From Zarea fungicola (taxonomy: Eukaryota > Ascomycota > Sordariomycetes > Hypocreales > Cordycipitaceae), in assembly GCA_900169235.1 (NCBI GenBank), contig FWCC01000314.1, positions 1 to 64,000 on the forward strand: a stretch of DNA of 64,000 bases, given 5' to 3'. Position numbers and translations under genes: made by a program. Below the pieces are notes generated by a model that saw only the letters and a list, made by a program, of their open reading frames with translations, had not been told where the DNA came from and did not search any database. The number at the start of each line of letters is the position of its first letter. Positions within the stretch are counted from its first letter, which is position 1. Shown piece by piece: positions 40,336 to 52,604 of the stretch.

Positions 40336-42834
40336 TTAAAAATGGGGAACTGAGAATCCTTCCATTATTAAATTTACAATGCTGAGGAATCCTTCACCAA
40401 GAATAAAACCCTACGCGCGCGTCAGTGAGATATCAGTCAACCATGATGCGCATTCGTTTCTCACAGAAGCTAGAATGATGAGAGGAGTACTGGAACGTCT
40501 CATCGCATTTAACCAAATCCACGCCATTATTCCACCAGCAGCTCTGGCAAGCGTAAATGAAGGCACATTATACATGCCTGGCAAAATTAGAACATGGTAG
40601 AAGGTTAGACCCCAATATTGACTTACCAACAGCGACAGCTATGCCTCCTGGTATCCACGGCCGCCACGGTTTTCCCGCTGCCACAATTCTGAAAATAGTT
40701 GTACAAGCGAAGAGAATCCCTGCACCAACTGCCCATTCTGTAGCCATGTAGGGCAACCCTTGGCCTGTCACTAGTCGAGCAGTAAAAATCCAAACGTAGG
40801 CTGTCGGTACTTGAAAAAGCTCTCCCGGAATCTGATAAACTCTAACGAAGAAAATTAGTATCATCCTACCCACGGCAAATGACGCGACCTATTTACCGAG
40901 TGTAGAGACGATAGATGAAGGCACTAAGAACCGCTCCAACAGTGGCTCCGATCATCTGGCCCCAGAATTGTGCTTTCGGAGATGCGCCAAGAAGGTGACC
41001 AGTCTTCAAGTCTTGCATTAAATCTCCAGCTTGAAGTGCGCCCTGCGTAAACATCAGTGAGTTTCGTCCCTTGCTGCACGGGAAGGAAACGGTTAGCCTA
41101 CTGCTTCAGACTAGACGGAAGAAGATATATTAGCTTGATATTGGATACTGCGCTGAGGAAGAGAAACTCACCACTGCTCCAGCAACGAGATTGATCAGAA
41201 CGCTTGATTTGTTCGACTGCGGGATGATCAGCGCAAAGAAGAGCTGTGCTAGCTTGCTGATTCCAGAGACAGGATTTAAATCAGTCTCACCAAGAGCCCT
41301 GACGCCCATGATACTCAGTACAAGGGCCATGAAGACCGCAATAACCGTCGCAAATAAGGGAACAAGCTCGCCGAAAACGACGTGAATGGTGATAATGCAC
41401 AGAACAATTGACAGCACGAGTCCAACAGCAACAGTTCTATTACTGATCCGCTGGTGTTCGGGAGCATCTTCGTTGCCTGGTTGAGTACGTTGCTCAATAG
41501 TTTCATCTCCGTCATCGTCGTTTTCTGTTGAATCATCATCTTCTCGACCTCGTAGAAGTGTATACCGTGGCGCGCCACCCGATAAAATTCTTCCAAAATA
41601 ACTTTGGCGAATGCCATTAACCAGGCGCGAAATTGCCTGCTTGGAATCTGCAGTAAATAGGGATCGAATGGCAACGTAGCCCAGACTTACAACAGCATCC
41701 ACGAGCATAATCGCCAATGATACCCAGACGATCCAGCCCTTGCTTCCGTGTTCCCAGTCATCAACAGGTCCCGGCGCCCATCCCTTGAACTTTGCCAATG
41801 GGCTTAAAATAGCCCATCCAATAATGGCACCCAGTGTCATGTGCATGGTCGTCTCCGTTCCCATAATGATGCCCTGCCCGACATAGGCAAGGCTCGGGTT
41901 CAGCGTCCAAAGCCATGTGTTAGCAACCGTGGTTCCAAGAATGGGAATATTCCGGAGAACAGGAAAAAAATAAGTTAGAATGGTAGCCATCCCGGAGACA
42001 AAGAAGCACAATAGTAAAAGTCGCAAGTTGGCTACCCAGTCTGAGCCATCCCGGGCGCCTGTAGGCTCGCCCACCAAAGGGGCGGGACTCTCTTCCTGTG
42101 CGTCATGGGAATCCTGTCTTGGAACTAAACTGGCAAATCCACCTTTAGAGGCTTCATCCAATGCTTGCTTGGACTGATTTCCTTGGCCATGGAGCACGGA
42201 TATGAGCACAGCGGTGCTGAAACCACTGGGAAACCGTAGACGTTCCCTGATTATCACCTGTTTGCGCCTATGGTGCGGTTTATTAGCATAAAAAATTCAA
42301 AAAATTCATACCGTAGATAACGAAGTCTGGGCTATAAGCAAATTCATACAAAGGTACCGCAAAAACGACTCCAAAATAGCATAGGCCGAGTGACCAGACA
42401 ACAAGCTGCCAAACACTAAGATTCAGCGGCCCTCTTTCATCCGGAGAAAGAAGGTAATTCATTGCCGGTATCTTGGAGAAAGTTAGCTTCTCCAAAACCG
42501 AGTTAAGATGCCTCGTATTTGAGCATGACAAAGGGGATCAATGATCTATGCATACCACGCCGACAAACCCGCAACCAAGAGGCATGATAGCCATGCCACA
42601 AGCTACACTTTGAACGAGTACGTTCTCAACTGGTGAAAATGGTAGCTCCAGATGGCTTCTTAACAATCGGAAAATGCCGAATCCCATAAGGCTGGCGGGC
42701 ATGGACATAATCGAGACCCATCCTGTCTGCAACCCGAAGTAGACATTGGCAGCGCATATCACTGTGCCAATGGTTAATCCAGCCACTACCGCACGGATAG
42801 TAAAATGCTGTTCTTGCGGCACAGCAGGTGCCAT
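40336..42834 (-). CDS. OPT-family oligopeptide/metal-chelate transporter, YGL114W-like
   Basis: This polytopic membrane transporter of the oligopeptide transporter superfamily has seven exons (42556-42834, 42350-42471, 41172-42267, 40897-41042, 40627-40841, 40465-40577, 40336-40410), giving 681 aa. The start MAPAVPQEQHFTIRAVVAG leads into TM blocks ANVYFGLQTGWVSIMSMPAS and VVFAVPLRKQVIIRERLRFP, then SGFSTAVLISVLHGQG. A long hydrophilic loop (about residues 155-185) and a cytosolic acidic loop (DDDSTENDDDGDETIEQ) are visible. The end is ASGFILGEGFLSIVNLIMEG. The family block at exon 2-3 fixes the 82-nt intron (42268-42349). The best match in my memory is the yeast YGL114W group, whose substrate is unknown; the wider family moves peptides, glutathione or metal chelates. 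Confidence 0.9.
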
Positions 42835-43237
42835 TTTGTCCGGATTTTTGTGTTGTCCTTTGGTGGCGCGTGTTGGTGGTGCTTCGATTACAATCCATGT
42901 CTTAACTTCGCTAGTTATTGTGTGCTTGACAGCTTGGCCAGCAGATTAGTAATGTCTCCCAGGTGCCCGCACAGACAGGCTGCTGTACCCGCTAGAAATT
43001 TAGCTTTCAGTTCGTCCAGTGGACAGACAGAACGTTGCAAGGGAAGAGATTCGTGGTTATTGCATGTCTCGCAATAAAATTGCTGCAACGAAAAATCTAG
43101 TATCTAGTATCTGGTATATGGTATTTTTTTTGAAACGTTTGACTACGAAGTTTGCGCTGAGTTGTACACATAGCAAAAACATATCTTTGTAATCTTCTGG
43201 CGAACTTGCGCTTGCTAGATTAAGTATTATAAATTTA
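42835..43237. promoter_or_regulatory. OPT promoter and RAV1 3' flank
   Basis: This 403-bp gap lies between two minus-strand genes. It contains four degenerate 7-bp tandem units (43095-43122) and a T-rich run next to them. An open frame continues upstream of the OPT ATG without another ATG, so 42834 is the best start. Confidence 0.5.
43095..43122. repeat. Four 7-bp tandem units (ATCTAGT, degenerate)
   Basis: Units ATCTAGT, ATCTAGT, ATCTGGT and ATATGGT stand head to tail close to the RAV1 stop. They probably arose by slippage. Confidence 0.8.
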
Positions 43238-46200
43238 TCATAAACCGAAGCTGTCAAGAAGCGATCCTACATCTGGTTCTTCAAAACCCGTCGGAGCGGA
43301 AGCTCTCTGTTTGCTAGGCAGTCCTGTCTGAAGCTGCAGCAGAGGGAGATCATTTACAACTAGTGAGCTTCTCCGGCGGAGGAGCTTCAGTGGGTTGACC
43401 TCTCCTCCAATTCCTGCTGTAGCTGCGGGTTGGAATTCCCAATTTCTCACTGCAACATGTTTCATTAGCTAGTTTCTCAAAGAAGAACTTTTACCATCCT
43501 TACCCAAGTCTAAACCCAGAAGATCGCAGCCCATGCGATCGTATATTTTTGCACTATGCAGCACAAATTCCCACTCCACTCTGGGATTTACCTTCGAAGC
43601 ACCACGAAGGGTTTGTAAAGTTTTGTGGCGCAGCTGAGCATAGAGGACAACTAACGCTGGATCGTCTGTCAGAAACAAACGCGAGCGGAAATCCGGCGAA
43701 CTTGGTGTCTCTAAAAGTGTGTATACTGGTGTCTGTAAAGGTTAGCACTGCCAAGATCAAGTAAGATATGTTTCGTGTCAACGTACTATTAGAGCTCGTA
43801 CAGCCATGTCCTTCCGCCCTAGCATCCAGAAAGCCCAGGATGCGAGCCATCTGTCCCCTTCTTGAGCAGCAAGCGGTAAAATTTCCTCTTGTAGCAGCCT
43901 GCGCATGACAGGCCCGTTATCACCCTCATATACCCGCGCAATTGCAATTGCAAGCTGCATATCCTTCAACTGCCGGAGACAAACTTCAACGGCATCGTTC
44001 AATTTGCCAGCAAGAAGAAAAAACGCCGCAGCGTATTGAAAACGTCGTTTGCTTAACAACGCATAGGCATTCTTCTGTGCCACAGTCTTCCACTTATCCT
44101 CATCAAAGTTGTTGAGCAGCAAGCGCTGCGTTGCCGCTTGTTCCTTGTTGCCGGCTGCCATACGCCAGAGACCTTGAAGAACAGTCTTCTTTTTTAGAGC
44201 CAGATAAAACAAGCTGCACTCCACAGGGCTTTTGACTTCATTGCTAGTGTATTCATTTCTTGCTACAATTTCGAATTGAGCTCGTAAAGTAGATGCATTA
44301 GATAGCCACATGAAAAGGCCACTCTCTCGAGCATTCTTCCAAAGCATGGGACCGTGCGTTTGGCGGGAAATAAAGTCAACAAGGATATCCTGGGTATTAG
44401 AATGATATGCCCAGTTTATCTCTCTCCAGGAAAGATGAATTTCACTGGTCCGACCTTTTCGAAGTGCGTGTTGGCGAAAGAAAAGCATAAAACGCGCACC
44501 ATTTTCGTCCATGGAACGGCGGTGCCGTTCGACGAATGCAGCACATTCGATCATGTCCATAAGCTGTATCTGCTCGTGGCCAGAAAGCTGGGAAATTCGA
44601 ACTTTCGTCAGGATTTCGTTAATTGAAGCGGCTGTGGTCTCTTGAAAAGGTTCCTCCTCTGTATCTGCAACATTTTCGCCACTCAAATATTGCATTTGGG
44701 CTTTCTTCAAATACGGCGCATTTGTATGCTGTCACTGTTAGTTCATGTCATTAGGGATTGGTGGCAGTTCACCTACCGTTCCAGCGTATATTTCGCTCAC
44801 ATCCAGCCCAAGGTAGTCGTCGACAGGTTCACCGGGTACGAGATACTTCAAGGTTCTGTGTAGTGCCTTAAGAATACGTCCTACAAGAACCCCTTTACCA
44901 GACAGAACACATTGACTCAAAAACTGGGGGTGGAATATAGGAAGCGGTCCGTTGAAACGCTGCACAGCGTCAAATATATCCCAAGAGCCATCTCGTCGCT
45001 GTGGCAGCCGAATGTCCATCGTATTTGTGTCGTCGCTGCTGACAAGTCGATCCTGAACGAACAACTGGTTACCAGCACCTATGACAAGATGTCCGTCCCC
45101 TAACCACGTAGAATCCCCAATAGGGTGTGGAGTTAGCTCTCGTATGCTTATTTCCCGTATTTGAGCCCATGCTGGGCCTTTATTTAAATAGTCGAAGCGC
45201 ATTTGAGATAATAAGATAACCCGATATGGAAATCCTACCGCTAATATTGACTGTCCATCAGGTGTTGAGGTCCAATCCAGATCTTGGATTACGTTATGAG
45301 TGTCGTAATTCTCTTCGAACTCAAGGCGAGACCCCCCGATATCCCAAATCGTGAGCTGAGACCGCGTGTCGTTCACCAGTGCGGCCTTTTTAAGCGTACT
45401 TCCACTGGCCAACGCGGGCTCCTCCATTCCAGTTTCTGTAGAGCATGTAGAAAGCCAGTCAACTTGTCGCGCCTGCATATTCACTCTTACAGTCCAGAAA
45501 TCCACTCGCCCACTCTTGGTATAGGACATGGCCACATCGCGGGCAAAAATATCCAGGAAGCCCGATGCAACAGGTGTTTTCCCCGCAGGATCAACGGGGA
45601 GGACATATTTGAGACTGTCTGTCACCTGCAACTCAAACCGACAGAACTCTTCAATGTAGCAACAGCCGCTCTCGGAGCTGCCAGCAGAATACGCAGGCAA
45701 TGCAACCTCCCACACGATTCCATTTCGTTCGGACGTAATCATGCAAACGTGTGCCTTTGTTCTCGCTTTAGGATCAGGTCGAGGTAAGACGATAAGTGAA
45801 AGCGGGTTTCCACTCCACTGAGCTGCACAAGTTGCGAGCATGCAGGCCAAACCAGACCTACAATCCCAGAGAGAAATATTGTCCGCGCCGAGAAGGACAA
45901 CAAATCGACCCTTTCGAAGAACGCAAACTCGGTGAATGTGCCCGGTATGCGGGATGACGCTCCTTCGGTTCAAACCAATACTTGTTACAGGTCGATGCTC
46001 TGGGTGGTTCCATACAATACATTCACCCTTTTCAGTTCTGGATACTACAGCACGCCCACTGAAGTTGCGATTTATCTTGGTGATAGAAGCTGAATGCCCA
46101 GACCACACAGCCTGTAAAGACATACGTTGATCATTCGTGGTCGGACTGAATAAATTTGCGACATCGCTATAGAAGACGCCAATTCTGCCGTCAAATGAAT

Positions 46201-47448
46201 GCCAGAGAAGGGCTAATTTGCCGCTTTTCTTATCGAAGTACGACATTATTTCTGTGTGGTTCGCTTCCGGAACTGTACGGAAACCGTCCAATGACTCGAA
46301 AATTTTGGATTTGACTTGGGCAATGTTGAAGATACGGTCGCCTTCCATAGTACTGTCGCCGACGTTATCCAGAGCCCATGCCGACATGGCTCCACATGTG
46401 TTTATGGCTAGACAGATTTCCGGGGTTTTGTTTGCAATAGCAACCAGATGCTCCATGGCTACTTCGTCCGTCGTGGGATCATCTGACATTCGCTCCTGGA
46501 CCACATGTTCGACGCAGGGCATGAAATCCCTCCCATCAATTACACAAACAATCCATGTAGAGGTATTATTTGACAGGTCTCTGAAGGGCTCATTTGTATC
46601 AATAGAGCCCCATAATTGCCAATGCTGTCCACCTATTGTTTCTGTAGGTGTCCAGATACGGATGAGGCCGTCGATACAAAAGGTGTACAGAACATTGCTG
46701 GCAGATTGATCAACATGGAGAGGCTTGCGCCATCGCACCATAGTTACTACATCAGGATGTGATAGATATGAGTGATCGAATCGAACTTCGTCCCTGCCAT
46801 ACGCCAGCCGTCGCCAGACTTTAGGTAATCGGTCATGATCGGAGATGGAGACGATGTAAGCCGAATCGTATGCTAGGGACGCAAACTTTGCGGTGTTCGG
46901 GAGCTGCTTCTGCCAGGAACATCGAATCTCCACCTTGGTTGAATACAGTGACAGTGATGAGGAGGCAACAAGGAGCTCCTCCTCTCGCCCCCACGACAAA
47001 GCAAACGGTTTCGCAGTGGCGACTTCTGGTGTTTCAAAGGAAGCTTCTAACGCCCACTAAGCCACTGTCAGTTCGCTTCGACGGTAAAACCATGTATTGC
47101 AGCCAAGTTGTCTCACTTTTAAAAGATCTTCCTGCTGCTCACTTGGTCGGTACACTCGAATACAGCTGTTCGTACAGACTGCTATTTTGCCGCTCCCGTC
47201 GTCGAGAGCGATCGCTTCAAGCTCGTCGTCATTGTCGTCATAGATAGTTTGTATTATTTCTTGGGGTCCATCCAATATAATCAGCGCACTGCCACTGATA
47301 TAGGTCTGCTTGGGTAGGATATGCCGGTTAGCAACGTAAGGACAACTTCGTAGATGGGGATACTGACGTTGACGTGTTTGTTAGCCCGGGAACCAGTCGC
47401 AAAGCCCTGAAGCCTTGGCTGCGGCTTTCCTGGCAGGACGGCGCTCAT
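43238..47448 (-). CDS. rav1: RAVE complex subunit Rav1 (V-ATPase assembly)
   Basis: Rav1 with Rav2 and Skp1 re-attaches V1 to V0 of the vacuolar proton ATPase. The start is the ATG at 47448 (MSAVLPGKPQPRLQGF). A short first exon is spliced to TYISGSALIILDGPQE. The next intron starts GTGAGA and joins EQQEDLLK to WALEASFETP. Two WD40-like beta-propellers fill the first 750 or so residues (for example IDGLIRIWTPTE, GECIVWNHPEH, LWDCRSGLACML). The Rav1p_C domain follows: SWREINWAYHSNTQD, SPVECSLFYLALKKKTVLQG, RRFQYAAAFFLLAGKLNDA and SWAFWMLGRKDMAVRAL. The tail is GFEEPDVGSLLDSFGL, as in other Rav1 proteins. The total is about 1,280 aa. Exact positions of the small 3' exons (43.2-43.9 kb) were not all fixed. 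Confidence 0.93.
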
Positions 47449-47981
47449 TCTGCCAGATTTAGCCGTCTGTGAACATTTGTGCTACTCTGGTCACTGTAGT
47501 ATATGGAATCCAGATCGGCCTGGCTCAGAACAAGATTTATTTAAGTTTGCAACGTCATGGGGGAAGCTCAACTGCCATGTGGGGCCGAGTAGTCATTCAC
47601 ATCCACTGAGCTTGACGCGTGGAATGGCACAGCGCCTGTAAAGCACAAGCAAATCCTACGGCTACCGAGGGCGAAAGTACTCATTTCCTGGGTAAGTAGC
47701 CAGTTCTACGTAATTCAATTCTACACTGCTGCCCAGAAGGCCACGGGAACTCAGTTTGGGTTCCTGCTCAAAAGTAGAGTTACTAGATGTCATTACTGTA
47801 GAATCAATCAATGATATTTATGCCAAGCTGCCTAAAACAAAATAGGACGGGTATACATAGGAGGCCAAGACGCCAGATTAGGGGGTGAAGTTTTTAACTT
47901 CATTTTCTACCAAAGAAACTTTATGTTGGACATGGATTACCAGCAAGATAGTGGCCCGATTTTTCAAAAGAATTTATGACT
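47449..47981. promoter_or_regulatory. RAV1 promoter and SFI1 3' flank
   Basis: This 533-bp gap separates the RAV1 start from the SFI1 stop; both genes are on the minus strand. I see no conserved frame or RNA. It must contain the RAV1 promoter and the SFI1 polyadenylation signal. Confidence 0.45.
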
Positions 47982-50900
47982 TTAATTCCACTGGCTCACA
48001 AACTCATCCACGGCTGATTCGTTTGCATCTTCCAAGGGTCGAGAATCGTGGCGTTGTGGACCAGCAAGCTTTGAGGGTTGTGGAGCGGGTTTGGTAGTAT
48101 TAGTCCATCTGGAGGAAGTAGCCCTAGACTCTTGCCTTTCAGTACCTCCCATTGGCTTCCTACTTGGTGTAGTTGGATTACTCCATCCCCAAGAAGGTGC
48201 CCTCTTGCGCACTGGTACAGTATGAGCAACAGCGCGGGTTTGAATTCCTCCATCCAAATAGCTCGACGGTTGCACTTCGACAACATCGTGCTGTCGTATG
48301 GACATAGACCTAGTTGGTCGGGTCGATTGTCCTGGTCGGCCGGCAAGCGTTGAGTTGTAAAAGGCTTGATTTCGAACATGGACACTTCGCCGCAGAGTCG
48401 AAGAAGACAGGGGGGCTTGTGGTGTTGTAGAGACTGAAATGGTGGGCCGCAAGACCAGACTTCTCCGTAAACCCCGACTTGTGGTGGCTTTATTCAGCGC
48501 TTGTTCATGGCCCACGTCGAGGTCATCGCTTAGGCTTGGCGCAATTGAGGACTGCTCGTCTGTTTCTTTTACAGATGGCATAGGCTTGGCTAGTGAGCTT
48601 GGCACGGCTAACGGCCTGCTGGTCCATCGCGTAGGGGTATCCAGTAGTGTTGTGGGTGTATAAGAAGCGCGCAAGGTAGACTCGTACTTTCTATTTGGCT
48701 GCCTGGATGAAGAGGCTCTCCAGCTACTTCGACTGTTGAAGTTTTGATCGTTTCGCGGCGTCTCCGCGTCGTCTGTTAAACTGGGAACTTTGCGGCGTTG
48801 GCCTTCGTGTCGCCAAACTTGAAATACTCGGGTCCGTTTGTCTCCTTCATATCTTTGCTGGACCATTGCCGCCGTATGTGCCCTTCCGCTTCCCTGTAGT
48901 GAGGATATGGACCAAGATTTTAGGGATTGCCGTTGCTTGCGCTGTAGCCACATATCCCAACTTTGTGACTCTCGATGCGCCAGCTCATTTGATACAGTAC
49001 TCCAGTTGCGCACTGCAGTATGAACGGCAAACTTATGACCAGCTTCGCCCAGTTCCTGGTTTTGGTCAGCCATCGCTATCCACTTTTTGGTTGCGGCGAG
49101 TTTTGAAGCAAGGCCATGCGCTGCACGGCGCTGCTCTGCATTTGCATGCAAGGAAGTGTGTTGTCGAGCAGATAACCGCCAGTGATCCAAGGCAGATCGA
49201 AACTGTCTTTTCTTCCTCGCAGACGATGCCTCTTTATATCGGGACCTAAGTTGCTGTCTAAGCTCCTCTTTTCGAGAGGCCATCCTGGCCTCGTAGGCAT
49301 GATCCAGCACATGTAAAAAACTCTTAGCCATGATGTAGAGCCGCGCCCGGCTCGCATAGTTTTCTAGTTTGCTTGTGTACTGCACACAGTCCTCAACTTG
49401 GCAGAAGACGGCTGAGCTTTGGGACAGCTTGCAAAGCGATGTAGCTTTTCTTTTTTGTATTCTGTCAAGTCTTGTAGCTTGAGCCCAATCGCTAAGAGTA
49501 TTTATCGCCTTCCTGTAGTCATTTCGGCAGACGAATGCTTGCGCCCGAGAACTCAAATTCCAGTGACTGAAAACGGCATGTGCCCTTGTCCAAACCCGAT
49601 TGGCGTGGTAGGCGTCTGCCTTTTTCTTGACTTCGGAATGTTCCCACCAAGCCCCCAGGTAAGCGAACATTGGTCGTACCACACCAAGATGCCTTCCGAT
49701 AGTCAAGTGCGTTTCAGCCTCCTGCGCTTTGCATGACCACCGATGTGCGGCGGACTTTCTTTGCAGGTCTTGTCGGTACTTTGCCGTCGATTGGGTCAGT
49801 CTTTTCTGTGCGACCGCAATATTATTCCAAGAACTTGCAACTGCTTTTTTGATTTGATAAGCCGCTTCAATTTGAATGCTTCTCTGAGCGGTAACACACA
49901 GCCATTGGGAGATCACTCGTCTAGCTATCGCGACACGATGCGTCTCAGCAATTGCAAAAGCGGCAGCTCGTAGTTGCTCCTCTTGGCAGGCAACGGCACG
50001 TTGAAGTTTTTGAACCGCAGTAACAGCCCTCAACTGGTCGACTGCTGGTGATCTTGAGTTTGGTGCCTGGCTCCAGCCCAAAAAACAGCGAAATCGGATC
50101 ATATGCCGACGGGCAACAGCTTCTTTTTCTAATCTTGCTGCAGTTCTTTCTGCCCAGTGGTTGAATGCTTTGCTGCCAAGATATATTTCTCGCGCCCGCC
50201 CAGCTCGATGCAGCATAACGGTATAATCCCCGTTGTAGTAATCTTGTTTCCGGCTTAACGGATCATTGCTGTACCCTGGCAGAGGCCTAGTGTTTTTGAC
50301 TACAGGTTGCAGTGCATTCGGTTCGGTCGACAATTTCGTTTGGTGTTCATTCCTTGGAGAAGAAATTTCCCTCGGAGAGTCATCCTGTAATGAAAGCTTA
50401 GACGCATTCGAGGCTTGGGACTTTTCATCACTAAACGTGGCGACATTCCTCGCCTCACTGAGAAGAGACGGAAGTCCGATGCGGGTTTTTTGCCCTGTGC
50501 TCACCGTGCGCCACCGGTCCAGGATAGCAAGCAACGGGGGTTGTGATAAGGCAGAACGAAGTAGTGGAGTTTCGGTTTCAATGTCACGAGAGTCTGGTGT
50601 TGTTTCTGTTGCAGCTCTGGTTGAGTCAACGACATGCTGTGGTTGACTGTTCGAGGCCTGCCGCTGAGCGTTAGATTGAGTCTCGTATTGCACGTACGTT
50701 TCGTCATTGTTTTGGGGTATTGTGTTCTGTTCGAGAGTGGGCATAGCAGCTACAGCATCACTGGTGTGCCGCCAATCCATTTGCGAGAGTCCATCTTCGT
50801 CTTCTACTGTTTCTGAAGGTGCCACGAGCGGAGTTTCTATGTTGCCAGCTAGACCCGCTCGTGCTGATGATAGCCTGTCGACTTGTAGAACAGCGTGATT

Positions 50901-51455
50901 GCTTTCCTGCAAGGGCAGGTGGGATGAGTGAGAGCCCTTAAATGACGGTGGGCTACATTCTCCAAACTCCAAGGCTATTCCCATGCTGGCCAAGACCGCT
51001 CGAAACTTCTCTGGCAAACTAGCCGCGCCTTTCTCCCCTCCAACACGGAATATCAACCGCGAAAGATGGTTTTCGTCGTCAGGATCGATGCCATGTCTGG
51101 GGAGGACCAGATCGTAAGCTTTGAAAAGCGCAGCGGCAGGCAGTGGCCTCGGTTCGTTTGCATCCTCAACTGTTTCTTGAGCGACAGCGACAATCTCGTG
51201 TAAAATTTCGATATCTAGAACAGATTAACATAATTCATCCCACGATAATATCAAGATTTACAAACCATCATTCGAGTAATATGGATCCTGGGTCGTTGTA
51301 GTCCACGTCGGCGATTGAGCATCATCACGGTTCTGCGAGGGCGCATCCTTCTTCGGTGATTGAAACGGCGTGTATGCCACTATGTCGGGGGGCTACATTA
51401 GTCCTGTCATCTTCGGAAGTAAAATAATATGTAGCGAGGGCTTACTCGAGCCCAT
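47982..51455 (-). CDS. sfi1: Spindle pole body/centrosome protein Sfi1
   Basis: Sfi1 binds centrin (Cdc31) along the spindle pole body half-bridge and is needed for duplication. The large exon is 47982-51214. The N-terminal block DIEILHEIVAVAQE...LFKAYDLVLPRHGIDPDDENHLSRL with FRVGGEKGAASLPEKF is characteristic. From about residue 335 to 800 there are repeated helices of about 23-35 residues with a conserved Trp/Leu (FNHWAERTA, FLGWSQAP, ISQWLCVTA, FSHWNLSSR, LSDWAQATR, LDHWRLSAR), the centrin-binding repeats. The C-terminal 280 residues are basic and Ser/Arg/Thr rich. Exon 2 is 51266-51379. I propose a 10-nt first exon (51446-51455, ATG GGC TCG A) that completes a Met codon at the splice, giving 1,118 aa. 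This start is tentative; the rest is firm. Confidence 0.9.
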
Positions 51456-52173
51456 ATTTGGGAGCGCTCGCTAGCGGTCCATAATCAAGGCAAGTTGCGA
51501 ACAGTTGCTGTTTCTGCCGAGCAAGGCCAACTCGGAATGTTGGTTGTATCGATATCCCATGGCCTGTAGCACATGAGTTGTGGAATCAAATTCGATGGGA
51601 TACGGTAGTGTTGTTTGTACCAAGCAGTGTTCGCGATATTAAGGGAAGCTGTCGGCCATAGTTCAGTTGCCACGATCAAGCCATCGCCAAGTTGCCCAAC
51701 CACCTGAAGGCGTTCTCTAAGAACGCGCTACCGAAAAGGTCGCATGTTCAACAGCTTTACGCGTCAGGAAGAGTGGAGTCGCACGGCGAACTGTCGCCAT
51801 TGCTGTGAAAAGCGACCATGATGAAAAATACACTACATCTTGAAGAGAGACATAAGTTTATATTTCTATCCGGCTGCATTTCTGAGAGATAGTGAAGACC
51901 AATGCGCTTATTAATAGTCGGAATTTCAGCCTTTAAGTCCATATGTTCTACTTTTGATTTTGTTTTGTTTTGTTTTGTTTTTTTTTGCGCTGGCACCGGC
52001 ACTGGCTCTTTGTCCACAGGCTCAGATTACTAAGTCCAAAACTGGCAAGGTTGGTTGGAAACTCAGAAATTTGACCTCTTTTTCGCACTAATAACCCAAC
52101 TTAATCGAAAGTGAGAGATGGAAAAGCCGTAGGTATACTACAAATCACACATTACTGTTCAAATCTGGCCAGA
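51456..52173. promoter_or_regulatory. Divergent region between SFI1 and the NDUFAF8-like gene
   Basis: This 718-bp divergent gap contains four to five tandem TTTTG units running into a T tract (about 51957-51986). On the NDUFAF8-like side this is a pyrimidine-rich promoter element about 190 bp upstream of the ATG. No convincing open frame was found. Confidence 0.5.
51957..51986. repeat. TTTTG tandem repeat and T tract
   Basis: Repeats of TTTTG merge into a run of T. This is simple sequence in the SFI1/NDUFAF8-like divergent promoter, where long dT tracts often exclude nucleosomes. Confidence 0.8.
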
Positions 52174-52458
52174 ATGTCCGTTCGCCCTATTCAGAAATTT
52201 GCCAAGGCAGCAACGCAATGTTCAGTCGAGGTAGGTGCTGGTACTTCGAGAACAACAGAGGAAGTGCACTAATCAAATGCCAGGCTTCAGCCTATGGCAA
52301 ATGCATAGTCGCTGACTACAACGCTGTCGAGAAAAATAAGTGTGTCAAGGAATTTATGATATTAAAGAGCTGCTACCTGGTGCGTCTCAACTCAAGCCTT
52401 CAATACTAAACATCATCAACTAACGGACGAATAGCGTGCTGCCAAGAATGTTAAATAA
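52174..52458 (+). CDS. Twin-CX9C mitochondrial protein, NDUFAF8-like
   Basis: This small gene has three exons (52174-52230, 52284-52379, 52435-52458) and encodes 58 aa. It begins MSVRPIQKFAKAATQCSVE. The introns (53 and 55 nt) have GTAGGT/GTGCGT donors and CACTAAT/ACTAAC branch points. After splicing two exact CX9C motifs appear: C-SVEASAYGK-C and C-VKEFMILKS-C, the helical-hairpin fold of CHCH proteins imported into the mitochondrial intermembrane space and oxidised by Mia40. The pattern C..EA.AYG.C ... C..EF..L..C followed by AAK matches human NDUFAF8 (C17orf89), an assembly factor for complex I. Residue 11 of the first motif is read across a splice junction, so no single frame shows it. 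It is tail to tail with the isoleucyl-tRNA synthetase (146 bp). Confidence 0.88.
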
Positions 52459-52604
52459 AGGGAAACAGGCCATGTGGGGTAGGGAGCATAACAAGGCAAT
52501 TCCATACACTACATAGCGAGTATTTAATCCATCATCTTCAACTTTCAACATTGGGGCAGATACAAGTCTACAAATGATGACTGAGTCTTTTTGAAAGTCC
52601 GTAG

